Positions 11,499-22,966 of a stretch of 64,000 nucleotides of DNA are shown in pieces. The stretch is taken from positions 5,456,001 to 5,520,000 of the forward strand of contig JAQJZZ010000010.1 of the NCBI GenBank assembly GCA_030077755.1, given 5' to 3'. A program made the position numbers and the translations under genes. Source of the stretch: Filosporella fistucella. Its lineage: Eukaryota; Ascomycota; Leotiomycetes; Helotiales. The notes under the pieces are model-generated. The model did no database searches. It saw only the letters and a program-made list of their open reading frames with translations, and was not told the DNA's origin. Numbering within the stretch: the first letter of the stretch is position 1; each line of letters starts with the position of its first letter.

Positions 11499-14359
11499 CG
11501 TTTGCACAATTTCCGTGCAAGATGAAGATGCGAAGCTCTTTCTCAGAAGGTTTTCGTCTGTGTATATGGAAGATAGAGACTGTTTCAGGGAATTGTCACA
11601 CGAAGATACACACATTGAAAGAAGAGACAGCGGCCAACAAACATTTATAACATACTTGTCCAACAATGTATAGAGTGGGATCCCTGGCATTTCTGGGGTC
11701 TGGAGGTAACTCAACCCCACAATTCCTCAACATACCCCGCGTTCAAAAGTCAAACACTCCGAATTATCTTCGTAGATTGAGTATTGACGTGAAGATAGTA
11801 TACATGTTTTCGCACGCAAGTGGAGAGGGAATCATCATAAGCTTCGGAACTTCGCCGAGATGGCTTGGCGTATGCCGCCAGAACAACTTTGACGGAAGCA
11901 CTAACTTCTAGGAGAAGACTAGAAAGCTTAATAACCACTCAGATGTATGTGATTGCCGAGAACAAAGTTCCAGATGGAAGCTTATTGTTATCCTCCATGA
12001 GTAACTGAAGAAGGAGAAATGCCGAGCTAGAAAACCGACACAGAAGTGGTACGTATGGCACGGTTTCGCATCATGTGGAACATGTTCTACCTTCTCTCCA
12101 TGGAGGTACAATATCCTATAGCGCTTACCAGTCAGTGCTGACAACAACTGTTCACCAAGACACCTGACAGTAGCGGATCATCTCGTGGATTGTGTCTCAT
12201 ACAAGTAGGGCGTTGCATCCGAATCAGATGTTCTCTTGACTTCAAAGCCCCTCTGAAGCCTCTTTAAGAGTGGATCTGTATGCAGGACAGATGAGGTTGC
12301 ACAGAGCACGATGCGGTGTGTTCTCCTAAGCTGCGGCTGCGGGATATTTTCTTCTGTACCCTATTGGTGCACGGCACGAGGCTGTTGGACTCTGCTGGTC
12401 GGTGTCGATGCTGCGGATAGCGAGAGATAGAGACAAGCCTTCCAAGCATTTCGGTCAATGTTTTGGGAGCGAGGCTATGCTGGTAGGTAGGGAAGAGAGT
12501 GCAGAGTGCAGGAACTGGGTGGTACTGAGGTGTGGGACGGTAATAAGAAATAGTAAGAAGAAGTGGATAAGGTAGGAAGCTATGGATGTAGCTGGCAGGC
12601 AAGCAACATGGCATTTTGAATTCTGCAGGTTTGGTTGATCTTGGCAAGGAGGATTTTGGAGCGATGGAAGGGGATGATGAGATGTTGCAGATGTATAGGC
12701 AGGCAAGTGGATATTGGGTTATGGATTTGATCTTGGAGTCTTTTCGCCTGTAAGCTCGAGGCGGAAAGATGTGTTACACCCAAGGTACAGTACTTCGTAG
12801 GTACCTAACGAGTAACCCTCGTAAATACCGAATTTTAAGTGCCTTTGTGGTAGACATTCATAGTTATCTTAATAATAGTTTCTCAACTTTCCTCGACTCC
12901 TCGACTCCTCGACCTGTAACCTTCTTGCGCGAGGCGCCGTGAAGATTCTGCCGCGGTCAGGAAGTAACGAGGTCAGGTACAATATTAGCAGCAAGCGTCA
13001 GCGTCAGCATTTGTTACAGAGCCGTCAATGTATCGCGTCGCTTCAAGATAAAGCGCATAACCATAAATCTCGTTCTTGTTGTATCACGCCTCCCAGCAGC
13101 TATACATCGTCATAGGATCATGAGACAATTGCAACTTGAATGGTAAAATACTATACCACTTTACCTACTTACTGACATCCTTGTGCCTGTCCTGTTTCCC
13201 TTTATCGCGCTGCGCCATCCGTCGGTGGCAGAGAGTGGCAGACACAGCCACTTTGCTTGAACCTCATCAGGCTGACTGCTGTTCATTCCACCAGCTTTTT
13301 ACCACCCAGCGCCCACTACCTTACCCTCGTTACATATTGCTGCTCAGTCGGGTCTGCCTCGCCAGCACAGTAAGGTGGATTTGCGGAGGGTTTGGTGCGG
13401 CTCCTTGGACTCCTTGAAGCAATCATGACTGAGAATTTTCTGGATCTGATCTGATCGGGTCAGCCAAAGCAACAGCCCTCCTGCCCTATTCGCAGCCTGC
13501 CCTGCTCACCGGGAGATGTCGAGCTGGTTGACGGCATTAATCCACTGGGGGAACATTCTTGTTGGCTGGTGTTTCGAGGCACCAGCTCAAGGCTTTCTGC
13601 AAGTCTGTGTGCACATGTCTGTCCCAAGTACGGATGCTGTGGTACATTTCACAGTTCTTACTGCGTTCTTCGCTCCTTTTGGCTGTGTAAAATACATGGT
13701 GAAGCGTAGATTGAGCATGTCCCCTCTAAAGGTCTTCTAAACTAACCCGATCTTTGAAGCTCAAACGCCAACGTCAACCCAGCCATGCACCAGCCCACCA
13801 CTGCCCACTACACTACCTCGACTACACTACAAACTTCCCCTGCACTTCCCTACCCATTGCCCTGTGTCCACCCAGCTTATCTTAGCTTTAGCGGGAACAG
13901 CCCCAGAAACTCACTCTCCCTGCCCCCCAAAAACCTTACCGACTGCCTACCTCCGGTCTAACCACAAACTTACCGTCCCATCTTCCCTTCACATCCCTCC
14001 CCTCTCCTCCTCATTGAATTTCGAACCAACATCTATCTATCGAACAATTCCATCATCGCCTCTGTCCATCTCCCGCTTCTGCAGTTTCACTTCTTGTTTA
14101 CTCAAATCTCCTCCTGCAATCCCGCATCAATCTTCGTCTCAAATTGCTACTATTCTCGTCGTTCATCTGCAAAAAGAGACGCGCTGCAGTTTATCCATCC
14201 TCGAACGAATTGTCCCAAGGCTGCATCATGACCAATACTGTTTGACCGCAACCCAAAAGCTCTAGCCTGGCCACGAGCCCTACCCACCGCAAAGCAACAT
14301 CTCCCCCTTATAAGGACACATTCCCAAGATATACATAGCCTCCTACTCCTGTTACTCCG
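11499..14359. other. Intergenic region between divergent genes
   Basis: This separates the minus-strand permease from the plus-strand zinc-finger gene and should contain both promoters. Open frames here are short and motif-free. From about 13.75 kb to 14.35 kb the plus strand is CT-rich, typical of a long fungal 5' leader for the gene starting at 14360. No RNA gene or mobile element is recognised. Confidence 0.6.
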
Positions 14360-17300
14360 ATGTCTTCTATGTATAACTCCACTTCTACCTTCGTGGACCC
14401 AAATAGTTCGAGAGATATCGAGGACGGCCTGGGGCTGAACCACAATCACTTCCCCTCTACCCCATTTGATCAGAACCTCCTGTCGCCGTTCAACAATTCA
14501 CAAACCATCAGTAATTCTGTCAGCCCTTCATATACGCCTGGCGAGAGTCAATCAGACTATAGCAATTATCAGCAGAGCGACGGTTTTAGTGATCACGAAG
14601 ATCCCTTCTTCGGCGTCAACTTTGATGCTGGTGTGATTCGAGTCGACTCCCTTCCGACTCGTCCTATCTTGGGCAACGTCGCATACCCTTCTGCAGACCT
14701 CAATCGCCCTTTACCAGATCTTCCAATACAAGACGAAGACAAACCTCTTTCTGCGACCTTTTCAAACTCAACATATCCCCTCAGCCCGATCCACAGCAGC
14801 TTCCCGAATACACCCTCTCCAAAAGTTGCAGTCAATGAGATAAAAGGTCGGACTACCATATCTCAGCACGAGTTGACGAACGTACTCCATAACGCACGAT
14901 TCCAGGGCTTAAGTGTTGTACCACCGACACAAGCTGTACAATTAACGCCTGATCATAGTGGAAGTAGTCGCACAAGTACTGAAGATCTTGAGAATATCGC
15001 TATGCCTACGCACCAGCAGAGCCCTCGGGTTCAGATCTCGCAGTGGGGTCATGCGCCGCAGCAGAATCAGCCAAGCGCATTTGTCGAGGCGGATCAGCAC
15101 AATGTGAACTACAACCAGAGCGCAATTAATTCAAATCAGACACAAATCTCTGTCCCAATCCGAGACGATGAGGGTCAATGGAGAGCAGACGAAACCACTG
15201 GTCAGGGTGGAGTAAGCCCTGAGGCTCGCAAGAACATGTCAGGCGCCGAGATCCCTACCCTCAGAGAACAAGACGCACAACGGCGTAGGGACAATAAGAA
15301 TATTGAGATAGAGGAATGGACCAAGTCTCAAGCTGGTGATGATGTGGGCGAGTCATACTTTCCTGGAAATTGGCAACAGCCGGATTCGAAACCTCAGCGA
15401 CCCCAAGACATAGACGATGAGAATATCCATCCTCTTGATGATACTTACAGTCTCCATGAAAATCGGCTCATTGAAGGTCAAATCTACTACGATTTGAGCA
15501 AGACCGAGATCAGTGAAGCCGATAAGAGACACATGGGTAGACCTCGTCAATGGAATGATGCTCCTTCTCTCCCTCACATCACGACGACACATGACCAGCC
15601 TGCGACATCAAATGAAGCTATAGCACGATTCTGTCAACACTCGGACACGATGTCTATTGCCTCCAGAGCGGCAACTTGGGGCACGAGACGTCGTAGCGAG
15701 ACCAATCTAGCAGACCTAGATGGTATCGCAGATGGTAGCCTCTTCAAAAAGTTGTCTATCAGCAAATCAAGTGATCGACAGCGGAATAATAGTATTTTTG
15801 ACCAAGGGCTTGATCGCCTTGCTAGCATTGTTCGTAAGAGAAGCGACAGCAAATTGAAGCGCACACGAAGCAGTCAAAACATCCCCGAGGAAGTCAATCA
15901 GGCCGCAAATTATGCACAAGGGAGACACAATAGCCAAGGAAGTCTTGCACCGCCTCCACGCACTTCAAGTTTTGGCAAGAATAAGACACCGAGCATCAAC
16001 ACTGCTTTTGCAGCGATGGCCGGACCCCTAGCGGCTGTCGGAACTACACATACTCGACACAATTCTGTCAGTCAGACATCCCCAAAGAGCCCCAGCCACC
16101 TCGGTTTCACTTCGCGCATTATTCATAGAGCGAGAAGCAAGAGCGAGTTGTCGTCTCGTGACAATAATGGTCAAATCGGCCTTGTTGGTTTATGGAGAGG
16201 GCAAGGCGGGCCTCCAGTCGCAACATTACCAACAAAGCAGCCTCAACTTGAAGTTCAAAAGCCAGAACCACAAGCTCCAGAGGTTCAAGATGTCGATGAT
16301 GAAGACGACGAGGATGATGACCAAGCCGATGAGAATGACATGAAGGTGGAATCCGAACAGGAAGCCGATCCAATTGTACCCAACTATGAAGGATTCAAGG
16401 CGCATGTACACCGCCTGAACCCTGATATGGACCCTCGGTACAAATGGCTAGTAAGCAGAGTAGCACATCAGCAGGAGATTCGGTATAAGAATCTGCTTGA
16501 CATGAGGGTTAAACATTCCCAAGCGATCAATGCTGGAAACTGTTCTGCTGGAGTTCATTGCTTATCTCTTGGAGGCTCTGTCACTTTGACAGATGCGAAA
16601 GGCAACCGTCGTGACTCAAGCCAGGTTCAACAAGGACTTCATCCCATTGTGACGGACTTCGCTGATGATGATTCGAATGCCGAGGATGGCGCATTGACTG
16701 AGGAAACTTTCCCCGCAGGAGTTCCTTTGCCACCAACTCGTAACCTTCCCGCTGAGTTCGAATGTCAACTTTGCTTCAAATCGAAGAAATTCCAAAAGCC
16801 ATCCGATTGGACGAAACATGTACATGAAGACGTTCAGCCTTTTACATGTACATATGACAAGTGCAAGGAACCAAAATCATTTAAGAGAAAGGCGGATTGG
16901 GTCAGACATGAGAATGAGCGACATCGTCACTTGGAGTGGTGGATTTGTCAAGTTGATGATTGTAGGCATCCTTGCTATCGAAAGGATAACTTCCTACAGC
17001 ATCTTGTACGCGAACACAAGCTGCCAGAGCCGAAGCAAAAGACGAAAGCTGCAATCAAGAAGGCTCGCGATACTGAGCCTGCCTGGATCATGTTGGAGCG
17101 ATGTCATCATGAGACTACCAATAGGCCACAAGATGAGCCTTGCAAATTCTGCGGCAAGAACTTCCCCACCTGGAAGAAATTGACAGTCCATCTTGCGAAA
17201 CATATGGAGCATATTAGCTTGCCCATTCTCCGCCTAGTAGAAATCAAGAATGTGGATGCCAATACCATTATCAGTCCTGTTGAACAGATCCTTACACCAG

Positions 17301-17935
17301 TAACGCCCGTCAGCCGTACCAAAATGGAATCATCTGCCAGCCCTTTCAATATGAACAACGTCTCACCTCATATTCCCATGGCCAATCAATTTGCTTCCAC
17401 AGGTTTCCAGCAGCCACCGTACTTTCAGACCGTCGGCCCCTCTGCAGGGTTCGTGATGCAGCCGCCTTTGTCGCAAGAGATGTACAATCAAAATACAAAT
17501 GTGTACCAGAATGGTTACAATGTACAGCAACTGCCGCAGCAACGTGGTTTCAATCAAATGGAGAATAACAGCATGAACCATCTCGTTCAAAATCGAGGAT
17601 ATGGTCATATGGATACTGGTTTCACACAACCGAAGATAGAACAGACTCGAGGCTTCGAACCAATGGATTCGGGGTTCTCACATCCTATTGCAAACCAAAA
17701 TTACAACAGTCACCCAAATGCGGCATATTCAATGCCACAATCATTTTCATCAGCACCCGCCACTTCTGGTTATCCGAACCCGAATGTTATGAGTATGAAC
17801 GATGGTTATGCCTATGACTCTTTGGCGGTGAATGGGACACAGAATTTCCCTCAAGTTCCGATGAGTCGTGCTCAGGGAAGCGCTTCGTCATATGGGCAAT
17901 CTCCACAGAACGTTCCATTCTACGGCCATCAATGA
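14360..17935 (+). CDS. Large C2H2 zinc-finger protein
   Basis: Probable nuclear DNA-binding regulator of 1191 residues in a single uninterrupted exon. The first 640 residues are low-complexity and rich in Ser, Asn, Gln and Pro, with many SP and TP sites. An acidic block (DVDDEDDEDDDQADEND) lies near residues 643-660. The finger region spans about 800-960: CQLC at 802-805, a finger with CTYDKCKEP, one with CQVDDCRHPCYRKDNF, and a last one with CKFCGKNFPTWKKLTVHLAKH from 928. Only the last is a classical C2H2 finger; the others have atypical spacing, as in a widespread Pezizomycotina family without a symbol I can assign. The C-terminal 220 residues are rich in Asn, Gln, Pro and Met. The frame is open from the start with a CT-rich leader upstream. 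Confidence 0.88.
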   Translation: MSSMYNSTSTFVDPNSSRDIEDGLGLNHNHFPSTPFDQNLLSPFNNSQTISNSVSPSYTPGESQSDYSNYQQSDGFSDHEDPFFGVNFDAGVIRVDSLPTRPILGNVAYPSADLNRPLPDLPIQDEDKPLSATFSNSTYPLSPIHSSFPNTPSPKVAVNEIKGRTTISQHELTNVLHNARFQGLSVVPPTQAVQLTPDHSGSSRTSTEDLENIAMPTHQQSPRVQISQWGHAPQQNQPSAFVEADQHNVNYNQSAINSNQTQISVPIRDDEGQWRADETTGQGGVSPEARKNMSGAEIPTLREQDAQRRRDNKNIEIEEWTKSQAGDDVGESYFPGNWQQPDSKPQRPQDIDDENIHPLDDTYSLHENRLIEGQIYYDLSKTEISEADKRHMGRPRQWNDAPSLPHITTTHDQPATSNEAIARFCQHSDTMSIASRAATWGTRRRSETNLADLDGIADGSLFKKLSISKSSDRQRNNSIFDQGLDRLASIVRKRSDSKLKRTRSSQNIPEEVNQAANYAQGRHNSQGSLAPPPRTSSFGKNKTPSINTAFAAMAGPLAAVGTTHTRHNSVSQTSPKSPSHLGFTSRIIHRARSKSELSSRDNNGQIGLVGLWRGQGGPPVATLPTKQPQLEVQKPEPQAPEVQDVDDEDDEDDDQADENDMKVESEQEADPIVPNYEGFKAHVHRLNPDMDPRYKWLVSRVAHQQEIRYKNLLDMRVKHSQAINAGNCSAGVHCLSLGGSVTLTDAKGNRRDSSQVQQGLHPIVTDFADDDSNAEDGALTEETFPAGVPLPPTRNLPAEFECQLCFKSKKFQKPSDWTKHVHEDVQPFTCTYDKCKEPKSFKRKADWVRHENERHRHLEWWICQVDDCRHPCYRKDNFLQHLVREHKLPEPKQKTKAAIKKARDTEPAWIMLERCHHETTNRPQDEPCKFCGKNFPTWKKLTVHLAKHMEHISLPILRLVEIKNVDANTIISPVEQILTPVTPVSRTKMESSASPFNMNNVSPHIPMANQFASTGFQQPPYFQTVGPSAGFVMQPPLSQEMYNQNTNVYQNGYNVQQLPQQRGFNQMENNSMNHLVQNRGYGHMDTGFTQPKIEQTRGFEPMDSGFSHPIANQNYNSHPNAAYSMPQSFSSAPATSGYPNPNVMSMNDGYAYDSLAVNGTQNFPQVPMSRAQGSASSYGQSPQNVPFYGHQ

Positions 17936-19227
17936 TTTCTTTCTAAAACTCGGTTTATCTATGGATTGTTTTTCAGGCGCATTTTCCTATATTCAGTATA
18001 GATTTTTACGATTTTCCTTTGTTCTTAGATACCACAATACGTGCGCTTGTCTTGTTCTTCTCTAGCTATATCTAGTGAGCGGTCTTGGGTGGGACGTGTT
18101 ACGAATACAATGAAACTTACGTTCAAATCTACACCTCATTTATATTTCAATCCTATGCAGTGATCTACAACTTGCTTCCTGATCCTAATACTCTCGTAGA
18201 GTCGTAGGGCAGATTGGCTGGAGTGGAGCCATAAAAAGGCATGTCGCATCAATTGGCCTAGTGGTCCCAAGCGCCCCAGTTCCAAAGCAGAGGCTGAGAC
18301 ATCTCGGATGGCGAAAGCTATTAGGCAGAACCTACGTTGAGAAACATCAAGTAGGCTCAATAATTGTCACGGGAGATAGCTTGTGCAGTTTCTCTTGCCC
18401 GAACGAGTCAGGACGTCATCAAATCCGGGGTGTTCCGTTTTGCCCCACAATGGATTCCCCCTAGCTAGATTTAGTATGAGGCTCAAGAATTGTTGTCTAT
18501 TCGAGACTTTATCATTCAAAGGTTGTGGTACATGCCAAAGTCTAGAATAGAGAGTATTTATTGAAACTCGATAGTAGAGCGCTTAGGAAGTTGACAATAT
18601 TGCTTTACATGTGGATTATATGATATCTGACAGGGCAGTCAATCCGGGGTCTGATTTTAGGTCTCGAGTTCACGACGACGAGAAGAATTGGGCTCACGAA
18701 CCCTTTCTTAAGAGACTTTGAGCACAGGAAAATACCATATGAAGTATTGACAGTCTCATAAAGATGAAGGCCAGAGCCTTTCTCCAGTCTCAGGCTCACA
18801 TGCGTGCATGGCATGTTCAGCCTTGCGGCTACTCCACAGAGGCGGGTATACTATACTATTCATGGTATTCTGCTTCATCATTCCCAATCTGGTTGGTTTC
18901 ACTCTTCGAAAAGGGAGGGAGTCCGGGGCTCCGAGCTTCATCTTCACAACTTCGTGTACAGAAATTTTGTAGGTATGGTAAGCTTAACATATTCGGATAC
19001 TCATGGCGTCATGACTCTTCCACTCAGTTCTGGTGCTGCAATTTCAAGACTTTGGGTCAAATGTGCGTGCTTTAAATGGGCTTGGTGCTTCCTGCCTTGG
19101 AGGATGTTTGTTGGCCTCCTTCCATCTGGATTGATTGGAGTACAACTCTCTTGCTCTGCAATCTATCCATCCCTCGTGTGCATTCCCATCATATCCAATT
19201 AGTATTTGTCGTAATTCCACTACCAAC
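17936..19227. other. Intergenic region
   Basis: This contains the 3' end of the zinc-finger transcript and the upstream region of the sugar-transporter pseudogene. Open frames of up to about 130 codons near 18.8-19.2 kb lack motifs and overlap each other. Nothing else is recognised. Confidence 0.55.
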
Positions 19228-21195
19228 ATGGCAAAACTATCCTTCCTCCCGCTCAGCTCCGACGTCAGTTGGAAAACATGGGGAGTATTAATCTTCGGCG
19301 CATTCGGTGGCGTACTCTTTGGATACGATTCAGGGTACATCTCCGGTATCCTCGACATGCCTGAATTCAAAAGAGATTTCGGAAGACCTGGTTCCCATGA
19401 TACCGACGCTTATAACGGCTACATCTATTCCTCTACCGACAAATCACTTGTCGTCTCTATCCTCTCTGCTGGAACTTTCGTCGGCTCACTACTTGCTGCA
19501 TACCTTATCATATGGCTAGGAAGGAAATCCACGATTCAAGTGGGATGCTTAGCTTATATGTGTGGGATTGCTTTGCAAGTTGCTGCGCAGTCGGTTGGAC
19601 TAATGACTGGTGGGAGAGCGCTTGGTGGATTTGGGATTGGTTTGGTGTCGACTTCCACGATTGCGTTTTTTTAGTGAGATCTCACCAAAGGCCGTTAGAG
19701 GTACCGTCGTGGGAACGTATCAGGTATATTTTGGAGAATTAACGCCTTGAGTAATCACCTGCTAATTGCAGTAGTGGGCAATTACCATGGGTTTGTTGTT
19801 GGCAGCTGGAGTCAATCTAGGAACCAAATCTCGTCGTGATAGCGGTGCATACCGTATCCCGATCGCTCTGCAGTTTGCATGGGCACTGATTTATTTCGTT
19901 GGACTATTCTTACTTCCTGAATCTCCCAGGTATGTATCATCAGCGCCTGCACGACAGAATCCCAGGCTGATCTGGCAGATGGTACATTCTCCGCAACAAG
20001 AAAGATGCAGGTATCCGATCAATTGCAAGAATTCGATTCCTTCCTGAGAACAATCCTTTAGTCATCGCCGATTATAATAATTTGCACGAAGCTCATCTCA
20101 GAGATTGTCCCAACGGAGCGAAAGTTGGTGGTTGGTTGGATTGCTTCAAGGGTGGCTTTCAAAGAGGAAGCAACCTCCACCGGACTGTCATTGGGATGTC
20201 GATTCAGATGATGCAACAATTGGGTAAGAACCCTTGAAAACTTTACACGAAGCCTTAGCTGACTTTATAAAGCTAGTGTTAACTTCATCTTTTACATTAG
20301 AACCACATTTTTCAAACGTGCTGGCATTCATAATGTAAGGATTTCTAGTTTTCTTCTTTCCGGAATAAGTTATCCATATGTCTCATCTACTAGAACATCT
20401 CATCAGTATACTGAAACTGCTCTTTAACTTGTTACTGACTTGTCATAGCCCTTCTTAATCAGTCTCGCGATCTCACTTGGTAAGTCCGAGCCTCAATTTC
20501 TCCATCTGATGCTCACACCCAGCAGTTAATTTTGGCTCTACACCTTTCGGTGTAGCTCTCATTGACTATGCAGGTCGTCGTACTTTATTGATGTGGGGCG
20601 CTGTAGGCATGTCAGTCTCGCAGTTAATTCTTGCAATAGTCAGCACAGCGCTTCCTCACTCCTCCGCAGCTCAGACAGTGACCATAGTCTGCGTTTGCTT
20701 CTTCATATTCTTCTTTGCGTCAACTTGGGGTCCTACCGCTTGGGTAAGTCATGCTTCTTGGACTACTTATCAGATAATCCCCTTCACGTGAAGCATTCAG
20801 GCAACACTCACACATCATAGGCGGTGTCTGGAGAAAATTTTCCTCCACAAATACGCTCTCGTGGAATTGCTCTCTCAACAGCATCGAATTGACTATGGAA
20901 CTTCATCATCGCTTTTTGTACACCGTATATAGTTGACTCGGACAAAGGCAACCTTGGCACAAAGGTGTTCTTCATCTGGGGCGCTTGTTGCTCAGCATGC
21001 TGGTTTTATACTTATCTCTTCGTATATGAGACCAAAGATCTGAGTTTAGAAGAGATTAACCGTATGGTGAAAGAATGTTCTGCGAGAGAGAGTGCGAAGA
21101 AATGGAAGAGTAAAGAAACGAGGGAGGTGGTGGAGAAGGATCGAGTTGGCGTAACGCTGAGGGAGAGGTCGAGCGGAGACTCTGGGGAGGTTTGA
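19228..21195 (+). pseudogene. Decayed MFS sugar (hexose) transporter
   Basis: The spliced product is a sugar porter of the major facilitator superfamily. Exons by hand: 19228-19723, 19775-19929, 19979-20223, 20273-20334, 20449-20479, 20526-20743, 20821-21195. Family marks are GVLFGYDSGYISGI near the N-terminus, GGRALGGFGIGLVS, SEISPKAVRGTVVGTYQ, LPESPRWYILRNKKDAG, STPFGVALIDYAGRRTLLM and VYETKDLSLEEINRM at the end. Two lesions break it. A run of seven T (19666-19672) shifts the frame just before SEISPK. TGA at 20890-20892 replaces the Trp codon expected in ASNWLWN. The usual glycine-rich motif after NFIFY is also altered (IRTTFF). All splice sites still look usable, so the decay seems recent. 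An assembly error could explain the homopolymer shift but not easily the substitution. Confidence 0.82.
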
Positions 21196-22227
21196 GATGA
21201 TGGGATTTGAATTGGATTAAGTGAAGATTGAATCATAGACAGGTATATACATAATGCTGCGGTGTTGATAGAGTATAGAAGAGTAGCGGGGGCCACAAAA
21301 CACTGCAAGTGGTGGATTCTGGATTGTACATAGATATTATTTGCTTAACAATTTCATATTTCATGAGGTTTTGAGCTGCAATCTCTCTCTGCCTCTCACT
21401 GTCTTTATGGGTGGTAATCAAGAAATTTAATTGCCTTATGATGTCTTACATCTGAGAAGGCACCTGGACGCCTGAAAGTAACTCTTTTCAAACCAGCTTT
21501 GGCGAAACAAGCAATGCTCGCATTATACATCACAAAGCAATAAGGTCTATATGTTTTAATACTCAGGAGAATTTAGTTATTATCCTAACAAACTCTTTTC
21601 CAACCAAATAATATATCTTGACTTTCAGGAATCAATGGAGCTGTAGGTGCTGTCAGCGCTCAAATCGCTCAAAGCGCCTCACGCGCTGTACAAGTACACA
21701 CACCTAATGAGCTGAAGGTTCTCAAAATGTTTGAAGAATTTAATGCCTAATTTCAATTACTTTCAGTATTTAAATATTCTTTACCATGCCATCTTCTGCA
21801 TATCTCACGGTCTGCATGAATTTGCAAGCATGTCATCATATCAAGCCACATCTAGATTCCCCGTCATATCTCACTTCAGCGTTCCCACCTAATTTTTCAA
21901 GACATGGCAATACATAAAGTATATACTGTTTTCATCCAAAGGATCAAGCATAGGTACATATTTTTCTTCTTCAAGACCCAACACAAAGCTGAGTACTCAA
22001 TGAAAAAAAACTAGGCGGTGAAACTGGAGGTACTAAATTACCGGTTACACCTGAGCAGATGTGTATGAGGGTCACCACCCTTTGGGTTTTTGAGTATGAG
22101 GGTCTCCACCCTTGTTTAATTTTGTTTTGGGATGTGGTTGGTTTCGGGTTTTTGTTTGGTTCATTTGAGATTTAGCTGGATTTAGGTCTGGGTAATTGTC
22201 AGATGTTGTAACTTTGAGGGAGGGAGA
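21196..22227. other. Non-coding stretch with possible exon fragment
   Basis: Downstream of the transporter pseudogene I see no full gene. A 40-codon open piece follows a good acceptor at 21628 (listed separately). At 22063-22113 two similar short hairpin-like segments of the form GAGGGTC-N-CCACCCT occur about 33 bp apart. Confidence 0.45.
21629..21750 (+). other. Possible orphan terminal exon
   Basis: After a well-formed acceptor (CTTGACTTTCAG, with a branch-like CTTGAC) an open frame of 40 codons runs to TAA at 21748. It reads INGAVGAVSAQIAQSASRAV and then VHTPNELKVLKMFEEF. I find no matching upstream exon. It may be the last exon of a lost gene or chance. Confidence 0.15.
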
Positions 22228-22450
22228 GAGAAGCTTACTGGCTTTGAGCAGATTGATATGTTTTTCATCTCTCCGAGGCTTTGGCGCTTTGCTGTTGTTG
22301 ACTTGAGGTGGTTGATTTGAGGCCTAGATAAAGGTCAGTTATTGCAACGTCAAACGATGGAGGGAGACTTACTGGCTTCGAGAATATTAATGTGATTCTC
22401 ATCTCTCCGAGTGGTTGGCTTTGAGTAGATGTTGATATGTCGACATGTCG
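22228..22450 (-). repeat. Tandemly duplicated small exon/intron module
   Basis: Two 48-bp blocks, at 22237-22284 and 22371-22418, match over about 80 percent of positions, and a third, partial copy begins near 22414. On the minus strand each reads as an exon end (RRDEKHINLLKA and RRDENHINILEA) followed by a GTAAG donor and an intron of about 50 bp that also resembles its partner. The module is thus a tandem duplication of exon end plus intron. It may belong to the 3' part of the neighbouring minus-strand gene. Confidence 0.5.
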
Positions 22451-22579
22451 TTGAAGTGAGGCTTGTGGATGTTCATTACCGCAGTTGGCGAGGTACTTTG
22501 TCGATATCTGAAGAAGTCAGCTACTGTATTGTCACGAGGTTCCGAATTACTTACTGATCGTTGTGCGGTTGACGTTTTT

Positions 22580-22926
22580 TCATTCTTGGGCATCATAAAA
22601 TGACGTCCGATTGGTGCGCGGTTGTGGTTCGCTGGGCTTTGAGGCAGGTGGATGTTTGACTTTCGCTTGTCAGGAAATAGAGTTTCGGCTACTTATTGCT
22701 GAATAGGGGACTTACTGTTTTTGGCTTTATCCTGGTCCCATTCGGGTTGCCGTCTTTTGAGTCTCGTAGAGACGACTGTCTGTACCAAATTAGTCAACTG
22801 GTGATGCTGTTACTATTCAGAGGTGTGACTTACTCGGATTTTGAGTTTGGCCGGCTTTCGCTGGGCTGGTTTGACGATTTTGGGTGACGGGATGGTCTTG
22901 CTCCATGGTGGAGTCGGTGACCACAT
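22580..22926 (-). CDS. Small basic protein, unrecognised
   Basis: Hand model of three exons: 22926-22834, 22779-22716, 22665-22580, giving 80 residues rich in Lys, Arg, Pro and Ser. It starts MWSPTPPWSKTIPSPK, continues with RTVVSTRLKRRQPEWDQDKA and ends NRTSFYDAQE. Donors are GTAAGT in both introns and the frame holds, which favours a real gene, but other frames through the same exons are also open and would extend into the duplicated exon module downstream. It could therefore be the front part of a longer gene, or a 3' extension of the gene immediately upstream (stop at 22967). No family recognised. Confidence 0.35.
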
Positions 22927-22966
22927 TGCTGCCGATAGTCGGCGGCGCTGGCGATGATGCACAGGA

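Noticed and set aside
18250..18300. Possible tRNA A box (TTGGCCTAGTGGTC)
   Set aside because: No matching B box follows and the arms do not pair.
18804..19202. 132-codon plus-strand open frame before the sugar-transporter pseudogene
   Set aside because: No motif, overlaps other open frames on both strands, and lies in the expected promoter and leader of the transporter.
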